From an uncultured Alphaproteobacteria bacterium (GTDB lineage Bacteria > Pseudomonadota > Alphaproteobacteria > Sphingomonadales > Sphingomonadaceae), in assembly GCA_903939555.1 (NCBI GenBank), contig CAJAHV010000159.1, positions 1 through 25,451 on the forward strand: a stretch of DNA of 25,451 bases, given 5' to 3'. The notes beneath the pieces were generated by a model that made no database searches, was not told where the DNA came from, and saw nothing but the letters and a program-made list of their open reading frames with translations. The position numbers were made by a program, and so were the translations under genes. This document shows positions 1-6,625 of the stretch, in pieces; within the stretch, counting starts at the first letter, position 1, and each line of letters begins with the position of its first letter.

Positions 1-77
1 AGGCGATAGGCGAAGGCGGCGGCGATCACGATCATGATGATGATCGCGATGATCCAGAGGAAGCGGCGGGCTAGCAT
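1..77 (-). CDS. 5' end of a membrane-anchored protein (partial)
   Basis: Reading the minus strand from the ATG at 77-75 gives an open frame of 25 codons that runs off the left edge. The peptide starts MLARRF and continues as an unbroken hydrophobic stretch of Ile, Met, Val and Ala, ending in AFAYR. This is a single N-terminal membrane anchor or uncleaved signal. Another ATG at 84 opens a different frame that gives a His/Arg-rich peptide and is less credible. There is no clear Shine-Dalgarno sequence before either start. Similar N-termini occur in DUF3089-type proteins of sphingomonads, but this is only a recollection of style; too little sequence is present to assign a family. Confidence 0.5.
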   Translation of the reverse strand, partial: MLARRFLWIIAIIIMIVIAAAFAYR

Positions 78-142
78 GGGGCATGTCTAGCAGGCACGGC
101 ACCGGTTGGGGAGGGCGGCATTTTCGCGCTTGCGTTGCGCCC

Positions 143-212
143 CCGCCTGCCCGCCCGCCTGCGCACCTGCCTGCCCGCCTGCGCACCTGCCTGCCCGCCC
201 GCCTGCCCACCC
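143..212. repeat. C-rich tandem repeat between two minus-strand genes
   Basis: A pyrimidine-biased stretch is built from CCTGCCCGCC-like units. It holds two perfect back-to-back copies of a 20-bp unit (157-176 and 177-196, GCCTGCGCACCTGCCTGCCC), flanked by degenerate shorter copies. It lies in the 157-bp gap between the acyl-CoA dehydrogenase stop (235) and the start of the leftmost gene (77). No coding frame of value crosses it. It may be a slippage product; no function is visible. Confidence 0.75.
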
Positions 213-234
213 GGCTCGCGGCGAAAGCTAAAAC

Positions 235-1407
235 CTAGCTATACCCCAGTTGCCGCCCGGCCATATCGAGCATGATTTCCTCGCTGCCGCCGCCGATGGC
301 GTTGACGCGCACCTCGCGATAGATGCGTTCGACTTTGGAACCGGTGATGAAGCTCGCGCCGCCGAGCACCTGCGCCGCTTCACGCGCGACATGTTCGAGC
401 ATCCGCGTCGCCTGGACCTTGAGCATGGCAAAATCGGCCGGCTGGCCGCAGCCGGTCTTGACCTGCCAGGCGCAGAGATCGACCCAGGCTTGCGTCGCGG
501 CGATCTGGCGGGCGCAATCGGCGAGCTTGATGCGGATCGACTGGTGCGCCGCCAGCTTCTTGCCGAAGGTTTCGCGATTGGTGGCCCATTCGACCGCTTC
601 GGCGAGCGCCACCCGCGCCATCGCGCAGCAGCCATGCGCCATGCCGAGCCGTTCGCCGTTGAAATTGCGCACGATGCCGGCAAAGCCGCCATTTTCGGGG
701 CCGATGAGGTTTTCGGGCGCCACTTCGACATTGTCGAAATGGATGGCGGCGGTATCCGAACAGCGCCAGCCCATCTTGTCGAGCCTGGTCCGCGAGACGC
801 CGGGCGCGTTCATGTCGATCAGCATCAGCGAGATGCCGCCCATCCCGGGGCCGCCGGTGCGCACGGCAGTGGTCAGATAATCGGCGCGCATCCCCGAGGT
901 GATGAACATCTTGGAGCCGTTGACGACATATTTGTTGCCGGTGAGCACGGCTTTCGTCTTGATCTGGGCGACGTCGCTGCCCCCCGAGGGTTCGGTAATG
1001 CCCAGCCCGATGATCTTTTCGCCCGCCAGCACGGCGGGGGCGATGCGGCGTTTCATATCGTCACTGCCGAGCGCCAGAATCGGCGGCAGGCCAATGCCAT
1101 GTGTCAGCAGCGACGCGCCAAGCCCGCCGGCACCGACCGCAGCAAGCTCCTCGGTCTGCGTCAACGAATGGAAAATGTCGAAGCCGTCGGAATGCCCGCC
1201 GAATTCCTCCGGGTAGTTGAGCCCCAGGATGCCGGCCTCGGCAGCCTTTTTGTGGAGGTCGCGCGGCAGTTCGCCCTCGGCTTCCCAGCGATCGATGTGC
1301 GGTGCCACTTCCTGCGCGACGAAGCGGCGCACGCTTTGCGCCACGGCCTCGTGGCTTTCGTCATAATAAGGTGACCGGGCGCGCCATTGATCGAACTGTG
1401 TGGTCAT
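235..1407 (-). CDS. acyl-CoA dehydrogenase family protein
   Basis: This 390-residue FAD enzyme of the acyl-CoA dehydrogenase superfamily is expected to introduce an alpha,beta double bond into an acyl-CoA and pass electrons to ETF. The family signature is clear at about residues 136-147 (GITEPSGGSDVA), and a typical C-terminal FAD-binding part ends with IGGGSEEIM near 371-379. At the position where medium-chain enzymes carry the catalytic Glu (YEG), this protein has Gly. A Glu is present instead at residue 252 (NGERLGMA), the place used by isovaleryl- and long-chain-type enzymes, so it probably belongs to that branch. The start chosen is ATG at 1407, which gives MTTQF and has AGGA about 8 nt upstream; the frame stays open to 1446 but those codons look non-genic. 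It stands alone on the minus strand, with 216 bp of non-coding DNA upstream. The substrate cannot be read from the sequence. Confidence 0.93.
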   Translation of the reverse strand: MTTQFDQWRARSPYYDESHEAVAQSVRRFVAQEVAPHIDRWEAEGELPRDLHKKAAEAGILGLNYPEEFGGHSDGFDIFHSLTQTEELAAVGAGGLGASLLTHGIGLPPILALGSDDMKRRIAPAVLAGEKIIGLGITEPSGGSDVAQIKTKAVLTGNKYVVNGSKMFITSGMRADYLTTAVRTGGPGMGGISLMLIDMNAPGVSRTRLDKMGWRCSDTAAIHFDNVEVAPENLIGPENGGFAGIVRNFNGERLGMAHGCCAMARVALAEAVEWATNRETFGKKLAAHQSIRIKLADCARQIAATQAWVDLCAWQVKTGCGQPADFAMLKVQATRMLEHVAREAAQVLGGASFITGSKVERIYREVRVNAIGGGSEEIMLDMAGRQLGYS

Positions 1408-1512
1408 CAGGAACATCCTGTTCGGGAAACATGCTGCGGGAAACAAACAATGTGATGCCCGACCCGCTCCCGCCCGGCAAGGGACGCAGCGGGGGCAGGC
1501 TGTCTATCATTT

Positions 1513-1552
1513 CAGCGAGACACCCCACACACGCTTCGCCGCCGTCTCGCTG
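1513..1552 (-). terminator. possible weak terminator hairpin downstream of msrA
   Basis: A 9-bp perfect inverted repeat, CAGCGAGAC (1513-1521) with GTCTCGCTG (1544-1552), has a 22-nt loop and lies about 70 bp past the msrA stop on the minus strand. There is no U-tract, so intrinsic termination would be weak. Confidence 0.3.
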
Positions 1553-1590
1553 CCTTTTGGGCTTTGTTCGTGCCGCGCAGGCGCGGACTT

Positions 1591-1631
1591 CAGTCGGATA
1601 CAGACGCCAGTCGGATGCAGACGTCAGTTGG
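1591..1631. repeat. 17-bp tandem repeat at the msrA 3' end
   Basis: Two consecutive 17-bp units, CAGTCGGATACAGACGC (1591-1607) and CAGTCGGATGCAGACGT (1608-1624), differ at two positions. They are followed by a 7-bp partial copy reaching into the msrA stop codon. It looks like a local duplication just past the gene. Confidence 0.7.
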
Positions 1632-2154
1632 CGCTTTTCAGCCGCGCCGCATAACCTTTGCGGAATTTCGCCAGCTTGGGCGCCACGACGGCGGCGCAAT
1701 AGCCGTTGGCGGTGCCATTGCGTTCGAAATAACGCTGATGATAGGCTTCGGCCGGGTACCAGACGCTGTCGGGCTCGATGCTGGTGACGATGGGGTTGTC
1801 CCAAACATCCTGGTTGCGCGCGATCGCCGCTTCGGCTTGCGCGCGCTGTTCGGCGCTGTGCGGAAAGATGGCGGAGCGATATTGCGTGCCGGCATCGGCG
1901 CCTTGGCGGTTCAGCGTCGTTGGATCATGGGTATGGAAAAAAATGTCGAGCAGATCGGCATAGGCAATTACCTGCGGATCGAATTCGATGCGTATCGCCT
2001 CGGCATGGCCGGTGCGGCCGCCGCAAACGGCTTCATAGCTCGGGTTGGCGACGCTGCCGCCGATATAGCCCGACACCACCTGCGCCACGCCCTTGAGTTC
2101 GTTGAACACCGCCTCGGTGCACCAAAAGCAGCCGCCAGCCAGGGTCGCTATCAT
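1624..2154 (-). CDS. msrA: peptide-methionine (S)-S-oxide reductase MsrA
   Basis: This 176-residue enzyme reduces methionine-S-sulfoxide in proteins back to methionine with electrons from thioredoxin; it is a cytoplasmic repair enzyme. The active-site motif GCFWCTE lies at about residues 8-14 and contains the nucleophilic Cys. The downstream family blocks are recognisable: SGYIGG, YEAVCGGRTGHAEA, FFHTHDPTTLNRQGADAGTQYRS, and a C-terminal GYC that could hold the recycling Cys. The length is usual for the family. The start is ATG at 2154, with a strong AAAGGAG 8-9 nt upstream; the TTG at 2160 in the same frame is discarded. It is transcribed divergently from the LuxR-type gene, and the two share a 140-bp AT-richer intergenic region. 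Its leader shares a motif with the gene at 22784-23086. Confidence 0.97.
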   Translation of the reverse strand: MIATLAGGCFWCTEAVFNELKGVAQVVSGYIGGSVANPSYEAVCGGRTGHAEAIRIEFDPQVIAYADLLDIFFHTHDPTTLNRQGADAGTQYRSAIFPHSAEQRAQAEAAIARNQDVWDNPIVTSIEPDSVWYPAEAYHQRYFERNGTANGYCAAVVAPKLAKFRKGYAARLKSAN

Positions 2155-2163
2155 TATCAATTT

Positions 2164-2178
2164 CTCCTTTTGTCAGCA
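2164..2178 (-). promoter_or_regulatory. leader motif TGCTGACAAAAGGAG upstream of msrA
   Basis: On the minus strand TGCTGACAAAAGGAGAA begins 24 nt before the msrA ATG and includes its Shine-Dalgarno sequence. A near-identical block, TGCTGACAAAAGGGAGAA, occurs at the same 24-nt distance before the ATG of the small gene starting at 23086. The SD part is expected; the TGCTGACA part is not. Confidence 0.4.
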
Positions 2179-2294
2179 CGGGCGATTCTTTTATTCGCAG
2201 TGGCGATTAATGTTTCATAGACACCGATGTTAGTTATACGGTTACCGAAGATGGTCATCGCAACGATTGCACTGGATCATTAAAGGGGCAGTAT

Positions 2295-3110
2295 GTGAGC
2301 AGGCTAGTGCTCGTGCAACACTTTGTTAAGTCGGTGCGCGAGGCCAACAGCCTGGCCGATGTTTCTCTCATTCTGAGTGAAGCGACACGCCAGTTCGATT
2401 TCGATTATTTCGCGCTGATACAACGCCCCAGTGCGCGTCGCACTATCGGATCTCTGCAATTATCGGACTATCCCAGCGAATGGGTCGACCTGCTGGCGGC
2501 GACGACTTATTATGTTCATGATCCGGTGCTGCTGGCCTGCGAAAAATCGATGACGCCTTTTTCATGGGATGCCATTCCCGGCATGATCAGCATGTCGAAA
2601 TACCAGACCGCCTATATGGCCAATGCCCGCGCGGTGGGGCTGGACGGTGGCTATACGATACCGATCCATGCACCGGGCGCAGCATCGGGCCTGTGCAGTT
2701 TTGTAACAACCAAGGGCAGGCAATTGCCGACCGAATCGCTGCCGGCGGCACAATATCTGGCCTGCTTTGCCTTTGAGGCGGCGCGGCGACTGGTCGGCAA
2801 TGATGGCAGCGGCACCGATGGGGAGGCGACCACCAGCGTCACCCCGCGCTTAACCCAAAGGCAACTGGATTGCGTCGTACTGGCGGCCCGCGGCAAATCC
2901 AATTGGGTCGCGGGGCAATTGCTCGGTGTTTCGCCCGATACCGTTCACAAATACCTGGAAAGTGCCAAGCAACGCTATGGTGTATCGAGCCGGACCGAAC
3001 TGGTAGTGCGCGCGCTTTTCGACGGGCAATTGAGCTTCAACGACGTTATCGCCGACAAATTTTTCCAGGCTGGGCAGAAGCGCGCCCGGCCCGGCCAACA
3101 GCGGGACTGA
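2295..3110 (+). CDS. LuxR-family regulator with autoinducer-binding domain (LuxR solo)
   Basis: This 271-residue regulator has an N-terminal autoinducer-binding domain (about 15-165) and a C-terminal LuxR-type helix-turn-helix (about 186-245, LTQRQLDCVVLAARGKSNW with VSPDTVHKYL). Anchored on the TraR W57/D70 spacing, the ligand-pocket residues are W63, D76, P77, W91 and G119. The position of TraR Tyr61 holds Leu67, so the pocket is not fully canonical. The start is GTG at 2295, preceded by AAGGGG; an overlapping ATG at 2293 runs straight into a stop, and no other in-frame ATG lies upstream. No luxI synthase gene is in the window, so it would respond to a signal made elsewhere, or to another ligand. 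A linker at 168-184 is Gly/Thr/Ser-rich. A polar tail of about 25 residues after the HTH domain is longer than usual. Confidence 0.9.
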   Translation: MSRLVLVQHFVKSVREANSLADVSLILSEATRQFDFDYFALIQRPSARRTIGSLQLSDYPSEWVDLLAATTYYVHDPVLLACEKSMTPFSWDAIPGMISMSKYQTAYMANARAVGLDGGYTIPIHAPGAASGLCSFVTTKGRQLPTESLPAAQYLACFAFEAARRLVGNDGSGTDGEATTSVTPRLTQRQLDCVVLAARGKSNWVAGQLLGVSPDTVHKYLESAKQRYGVSSRTELVVRALFDGQLSFNDVIADKFFQAGQKRARPGQQRD

Positions 3111-3137
3111 CCCGAAAGGCCGCTTTGGGCACAATGG

Positions 3138-3164
3138 TTGCAATTTGTTAAGGAAGATTATAAA
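3138..3164 (+). promoter_or_regulatory. possible sigma-70-type promoter before the small ORF
   Basis: In an AT-rich island within GC-rich DNA, TTGCAA (3138-3143) and TATAAA (3159-3164) lie 15 bp apart, upstream of the ORF at 3275. The spacing is short and the assignment tentative. Confidence 0.25.
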
Positions 3165-3274
3165 AAGGCAAATCTCGGGGGATAGGCAGTCATCGGTGGT
3201 TTGTGCCTGAGGGGCATGAGCAACATGGTCGCCGGCAACCCGGGCCTTGAGCAAGTCCGATCGGGTCGCGAACC

Positions 3275-3460
3275 ATGAACCGCTATGATCCCAATATAGC
3301 CAATCTGTTGATTCGCCTCAAAGCCTGGGTACGCGCGCTGTTCTGGCGCTATCGGCGTCCCTTGCTGGCCACCGCCGCCGCCGCCGCCGCGCTCGGCGTC
3401 GGCGTGAGCGCCGACAAGACCTCGCCGCCCGAGCCGTCAGGGCAAATAGCCAGCCGCTGA
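3275..3460 (+). CDS. small hypothetical membrane protein
   Basis: An ATG-started ORF of 61 residues. It has a basic, Trp/Arg-rich N-terminal half (LKAWVRALFWRYRRP), then a hydrophobic run of Ala and Leu at about 30-46 encoded by GCC repeats, and a short polar tail rich in Pro and Ser. This would be a single-pass inner-membrane peptide with its basic end in the cytoplasm. No convincing Shine-Dalgarno sequence precedes it and no family is recognised. It is the only sizeable same-strand frame in the 450-bp stretch between the LuxR-type gene and the MFS gene. It could be a chance frame in GC-rich DNA. Confidence 0.38.
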   Translation: MNRYDPNIANLLIRLKAWVRALFWRYRRPLLATAAAAAALGVGVSADKTSPPEPSGQIASR

Positions 3461-3563
3461 CGGCACTACCGGCGATTTCCTTTCACTGCCACGGCTTTCA
3501 TCCCTGCCCCGGCCCTGCTACCCCGAATTTCAGACGCCGTTGAAGGCGCATGGGGATCACCGC

Positions 3564-5243
3564 ATGGCGAACGATACGGCCAAGCCTGACAGCACCGAAA
3601 ATCAGTCCGTGGCATCTGCCCCGTCCGAACTGGCGGCGCAGGTCGCCGTGACCGGCGATGACCGGATGCCCCCGGTCGGCGGTGCCTATGCGCGCTATGT
3701 GCTTTTCGTCCTGGTACTGGTCTATGCCATCAACTTCATCGACCGTCAGATCCTCGCGATCCTCGCCGAAGACATCAAGCGCGATCTCAAGCTGTCGGAC
3801 GCCGATCTCGGCTTTCTGTATGGCACGGCCTTTGCGGTCTTCTATGCCCTGTTCGGCATTCCGCTCGGCCGGCTCGCCGATAATTGGGTGCGGGTGCGGT
3901 TGCTCAGCGCCGGGCTGTTCGTCTGGTCGGGGATGACGGCGTTGTCGGGCATGGCCGGCAGCTTTGGACAGTTGAGCGCGGCGCGCATCGGCGTCGGCAT
4001 TGGTGAAGCATCGGCCAGCCCTTCCGCCTTTTCGATGCTGTCGGACTGGTTTCCCAGGGAACGCCGGGCCACGGCGCTGGCCATCTATTCAGCCGGCCTT
4101 TACATTGGCGGCGGGGTTTCGCTGTTGATCGGCGCTGTCGTCGTCAAGGCGTGGAACAATGCCTATCCGGTGGCCGGCCCGCTCGGGCTGGTCGGCTGGC
4201 AGGCAGCCTTTCTCGCCGTCGGCATTCCCGGGATGATCCTTTCGCTCTGGGTCTCGACGCTGAAGGAGCCCGTGCGCGGGCGCGCCGAAGGCCTTCCCGA
4301 GCCGCCACCCGTCACCAACATCGGCAGCAAATTGTGGCAGGACATCTCCAGCGTCATCCCGCCACTGACGCTGTTCCACCTCGCGCCGTTCGGGGCTGCC
4401 GTGCTGGGGCGCAACATCGCCGCAGCCGCCGGCTTTGTGGCGCTCGCGACCCTGCTCATCGCCATCACCGGCGATGTCCCGCAATGGGTCGCCATCTGCC
4501 TTGGCGGCTATGCCGTCACCAGTTGGGCGCAAAGCCTGAAACAGCGCGACCCGCCGACCTATGCGCTGATCTGGGGCACGCCGACATTCGTGCTGGCGTT
4601 GATCGGCTTTGGTTCGATCTCGTTCGTCGGCTATTCGCTCAGCTTCTGGGTGGCGCCCTATGCCATCCGCACCTTCGTGGTCCCGATGGCCGCTAGCGGC
4701 GTGCCGCTGCCCTGGTATGGCAGCACCGAAATCGTCGCGCTGCTGATTGGTGGCTGGGGCGCCGCCGGTGGCTTCCTGGGCATTGTCATTGCCGGCGTCG
4801 TGTCGGACTGGATGAAAAAGCGCAACCCCGCCGGCCGCGTGCTGGTCGCTTCGCTGGCGACGCTGGTGCCGGCACCGTTCATCGCGCTCATGTACACCAC
4901 CGACAATCTGGGCAGCTTCCTTTTGCTCAACCTCGTTCCGTCGATGTTCGGCAGCATGTATGTCGGGATCGCAGCGGCAACGACACAGGATCTGGTGCTG
5001 CCGCGAATGCGCGGTGCCGCCACTGCCACCTATTTCATCGGCACGACGCTGCTCGGGCTGGGGCTTGGCCCCTATGCGGTCGGCATGGTGTCGAAGGTGA
5101 CGGGCAGCCTTGCCACCGGCGTGCTGTCGCTGCTGCTGATGGCGCCGGTGACGCTGACCTGCCTGTATCTTGTCTATCGCAAACTGCCTGCCGCCGAAGC
5201 GAGCCGCGTCGATCGCGCCCGCGCCGCCGGCGAACCCATCTGA
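3564..5243 (+). CDS. MFS transporter, Spinster-like, with an enlarged centre
   Basis: This is a 559-residue major facilitator superfamily permease of the inner membrane. After a hydrophilic N-terminal tail of about 40 residues the first helix ends in INFIDRQIL. The loop between helices 2 and 3 carries the MFS motif FGIPLGRLAD, and GIGEASASPSAFSMLSDWFP is typical of the Spinster-like branch. The usual MFS length is 400-450. The excess sits in the middle (about residues 240-375), which encodes extra hydrophobic segments instead of a simple cytoplasmic loop. The start chosen is ATG at 3564 with GGGG 8 nt upstream; a TTG at 3540 is less likely. The SDR gene follows 12 bp downstream, so the two are cotranscribed. 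Transporters of this type are often placed next to catabolic genes, but the substrate is unknown. Confidence 0.9.
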   Translation: MANDTAKPDSTENQSVASAPSELAAQVAVTGDDRMPPVGGAYARYVLFVLVLVYAINFIDRQILAILAEDIKRDLKLSDADLGFLYGTAFAVFYALFGIPLGRLADNWVRVRLLSAGLFVWSGMTALSGMAGSFGQLSAARIGVGIGEASASPSAFSMLSDWFPRERRATALAIYSAGLYIGGGVSLLIGAVVVKAWNNAYPVAGPLGLVGWQAAFLAVGIPGMILSLWVSTLKEPVRGRAEGLPEPPPVTNIGSKLWQDISSVIPPLTLFHLAPFGAAVLGRNIAAAAGFVALATLLIAITGDVPQWVAICLGGYAVTSWAQSLKQRDPPTYALIWGTPTFVLALIGFGSISFVGYSLSFWVAPYAIRTFVVPMAASGVPLPWYGSTEIVALLIGGWGAAGGFLGIVIAGVVSDWMKKRNPAGRVLVASLATLVPAPFIALMYTTDNLGSFLLLNLVPSMFGSMYVGIAAATTQDLVLPRMRGAATATYFIGTTLLGLGLGPYAVGMVSKVTGSLATGVLSLLLMAPVTLTCLYLVYRKLPAAEASRVDRARAAGEPI

Positions 5244-5255
5244 GGAGAAAGACCC

Positions 5256-6032
5256 ATGAAGATCGAAGAGCTGTTTTCCGTCCGCGGCAAGACCGTTGTC
5301 ATCACCGGCGGCAGTCGCGGCATCGGCGAGATGATCGCCCGCGCCTATATCGACAATGGCGCCCGCGTCATCATCACGGCGCGCAATGCCGCAGCCTGCG
5401 AAGCGCTGGCTGCCGAACTGTCGAAAACCGGTGACTGTACCGCCATCCCCGCCGACCTGTCGCAAATGGCCGAGATCGACCGCTTCGCCGCCGCCGTTGC
5501 CGCGATCACCGATCGCGTCGATGTGCTGTTCAACAATGCCGGCGCAAGCTGGGGTGCGCCGTTCGATGATTTCCCCGAAGTCGGCTGGGACAAGGTGATG
5601 GACCTGAACGTCAAATCGGTGTTCTTCCTGACTCAAAAGCTGATCAGGCTGCTCGAAGCTGCCGCCAGCCCGGTCGATTACGCCCGGGTCATCAACATCG
5701 GCTCGATCGATGGCCAGCATATCTCCGGCATCGAAACCTACAGCTATGCGGCATCAAAGGCCGGCGTGCTGCACATGACGAAGATGATGGCGAAGAATCT
5801 CGCCGGCCGGCACATCGCCGTCAACGCCATTGCGCCGGGCTATTTCCCGTCGAAGATGACCGCTGGCATCGCCGAGGAATTCAGCAGCAAGAGCCTTGCC
5901 GATACGCCGATGCAGCGCCGCGGCGACAGCGACGACATGGGCGGTGTTGCCCTGTTTCTGGGCAGCCGCGCCAGCGGCTTTCTGTGTGGCAGTGTGGTGA
6001 CCGTGGACGGCGGCTACGCGACAACCGTCTAG
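5256..6032 (+). CDS. SDR-family NAD(P)-dependent oxidoreductase
   Basis: A 258-residue classical short-chain dehydrogenase/reductase. It has the cofactor-binding motif TGGSRGIG (about 17-24), NNAG (about 91-94), and the catalytic Ser in NIGSIDG with Tyr and Lys in YSYAASK. The C-terminal block CGSVVTVDGGY is the usual family ending. The Arg in TARN after beta-strand 2 suggests NADP(H) preference, which is an inference. GAGGAG overlaps the stop codon of the MFS gene and lies 8-9 nt before this ATG, so the two genes are translationally close and form an operon. It probably oxidises or reduces a hydroxy/keto compound handled by the neighbouring transporter; the substrate cannot be assigned. Confidence 0.93.
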   Translation: MKIEELFSVRGKTVVITGGSRGIGEMIARAYIDNGARVIITARNAAACEALAAELSKTGDCTAIPADLSQMAEIDRFAAAVAAITDRVDVLFNNAGASWGAPFDDFPEVGWDKVMDLNVKSVFFLTQKLIRLLEAAASPVDYARVINIGSIDGQHISGIETYSYAASKAGVLHMTKMMAKNLAGRHIAVNAIAPGYFPSKMTAGIAEEFSSKSLADTPMQRRGDSDDMGGVALFLGSRASGFLCGSVVTVDGGYATTV

Positions 6033-6091
6033 AACTTTACATCGCCCCCGCTTCTCGCCGGGGCGATGCGAGGCGAAGAAAGTGCGGCGAT

Positions 6092-6108
6092 TGCCCTATT
6101 TTCGGGCA
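6092..6108. promoter_or_regulatory. candidate NtrC enhancer dyad 1
   Basis: TGCCCTATTTTCGGGCA is a 17-bp dyad with 5-bp perfect arms that fits the TGC-N11-GCA frame of known NtrC sites. It is centred about 128 bp upstream of the start expected from the sigma-54 promoter, a usual enhancer distance. Confidence 0.6.
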
Positions 6109-6110
6109 GG

Positions 6111-6127
6111 TGCTGGCAATTTCAGCA
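6111..6127. promoter_or_regulatory. candidate NtrC enhancer dyad 2
   Basis: TGCTGGCAATTTCAGCA is a second 17-bp TGC-N11-GCA dyad with arms TGCTG and CAGCA. It begins two bases after dyad 1 (centre-to-centre 19 bp) and is centred about 109 bp upstream of the predicted start. The paired arrangement is what cooperative NtrC binding would need. Confidence 0.6.
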
Positions 6128-6200
6128 GCAGAAATGACGGATTTTTTTGACAGCCCTTGCGATTGGCCGGGTTTTCAAGGCATTTTCAGTCTACAGTGTT

Positions 6201-6217
6201 CTGGCACGAAATTTGCT
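6201..6217 (+). promoter_or_regulatory. sigma-54 (RpoN) promoter of glnB-glnA
   Basis: CTGGCACGAAATTTGCT matches every defined position of the sigma-54 consensus YTGGCACGRNNNTTGCW. The -24 GG (6203-6204) and the -12 GC (6215-6216) have the required 12-bp step. Transcription would start near 6228, about 19 nt before the glnB start codon. Expression should therefore need an enhancer-binding activator such as NtrC. Confidence 0.9.
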
Positions 6218-6246
6218 AGATAATTGACAAGTCCATGGGGTGAACG

Positions 6247-6585
6247 GTGAAGAAAATAGAAGCGGTCATCAAGCCCTTCAAGCTCGATGAGGTCAAGGAA
6301 GCGCTCCACGAAGTCGGCGTTTCGGGGATCACCGTGACCGAGGCCAAGGGCTTTGGTCGGCAAAAAGGCCATACCGAACTCTATCGCGGCGCCGAATATG
6401 TCGTCGATTTCCTGCCCAAGGTGCGGCTGGAAATCGTTGTCGATGACGACCAGGTCGAACGCGTCGTCGAAGCCATCGCCAATGCCGCACGGACCGGCCG
6501 TATCGGCGACGGCAAGATCTTTGTATCCAGCATTGAAAGCGTCGTCCGCATTCGCACCGGCGAACGCGATTCCGACGCAATCTGA
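6247..6585 (+). CDS. glnB: nitrogen regulatory protein PII
   Basis: A 112-residue PII signal protein. As a trimer it senses ATP/ADP, 2-oxoglutarate and uridylylation state, and steers glutamine synthetase adenylylation and the NtrB/NtrC pathway. The T-loop is intact: KGHTELYRGAEY with the uridylylation target Tyr51. The B-loop TGRIGDGKIF and the C-terminal RIRTGE are also present. The valine- and acid-rich VDFLPKVRLEIVV block and the position in front of glnA favour GlnB over GlnK. The start codon is GTG at 6247, with GGGGTGA just upstream. It sits directly behind a perfect sigma-54 promoter and 40 bp before glnA, so it is nitrogen-regulated and cotranscribed with glnA. Confidence 0.97.
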   Translation: MKKIEAVIKPFKLDEVKEALHEVGVSGITVTEAKGFGRQKGHTELYRGAEYVVDFLPKVRLEIVVDDDQVERVVEAIANAARTGRIGDGKIFVSSIESVVRIRTGERDSDAI

Positions 6586-6625
6586 CATTTCAACCAGCAA
6601 CCTGAACAAGAAGGCACGTCTCAAC

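Noticed and set aside
143..212. Possible CRISPR-like array
   Set aside because: Units abut directly without unique spacers of regular length, so this is a plain tandem repeat.
250..1374. 374-residue plus-strand frame opposite the acyl-CoA dehydrogenase
   Set aside because: The minus strand carries an unmistakable dehydrogenase; the plus frame is His/Asp/Ala-rich without motifs.
2155..2294. lux-box type operator between msrA and the LuxR-type gene
   Set aside because: No 18-20 bp dyad resembling a lux or tra box was found; only short direct GGCGATT repeats.
4089..5720. 543-residue minus-strand open frame across the MFS and SDR genes
   Set aside because: It spans two clear plus-strand genes and the gap between them, and shows no protein-family motif.
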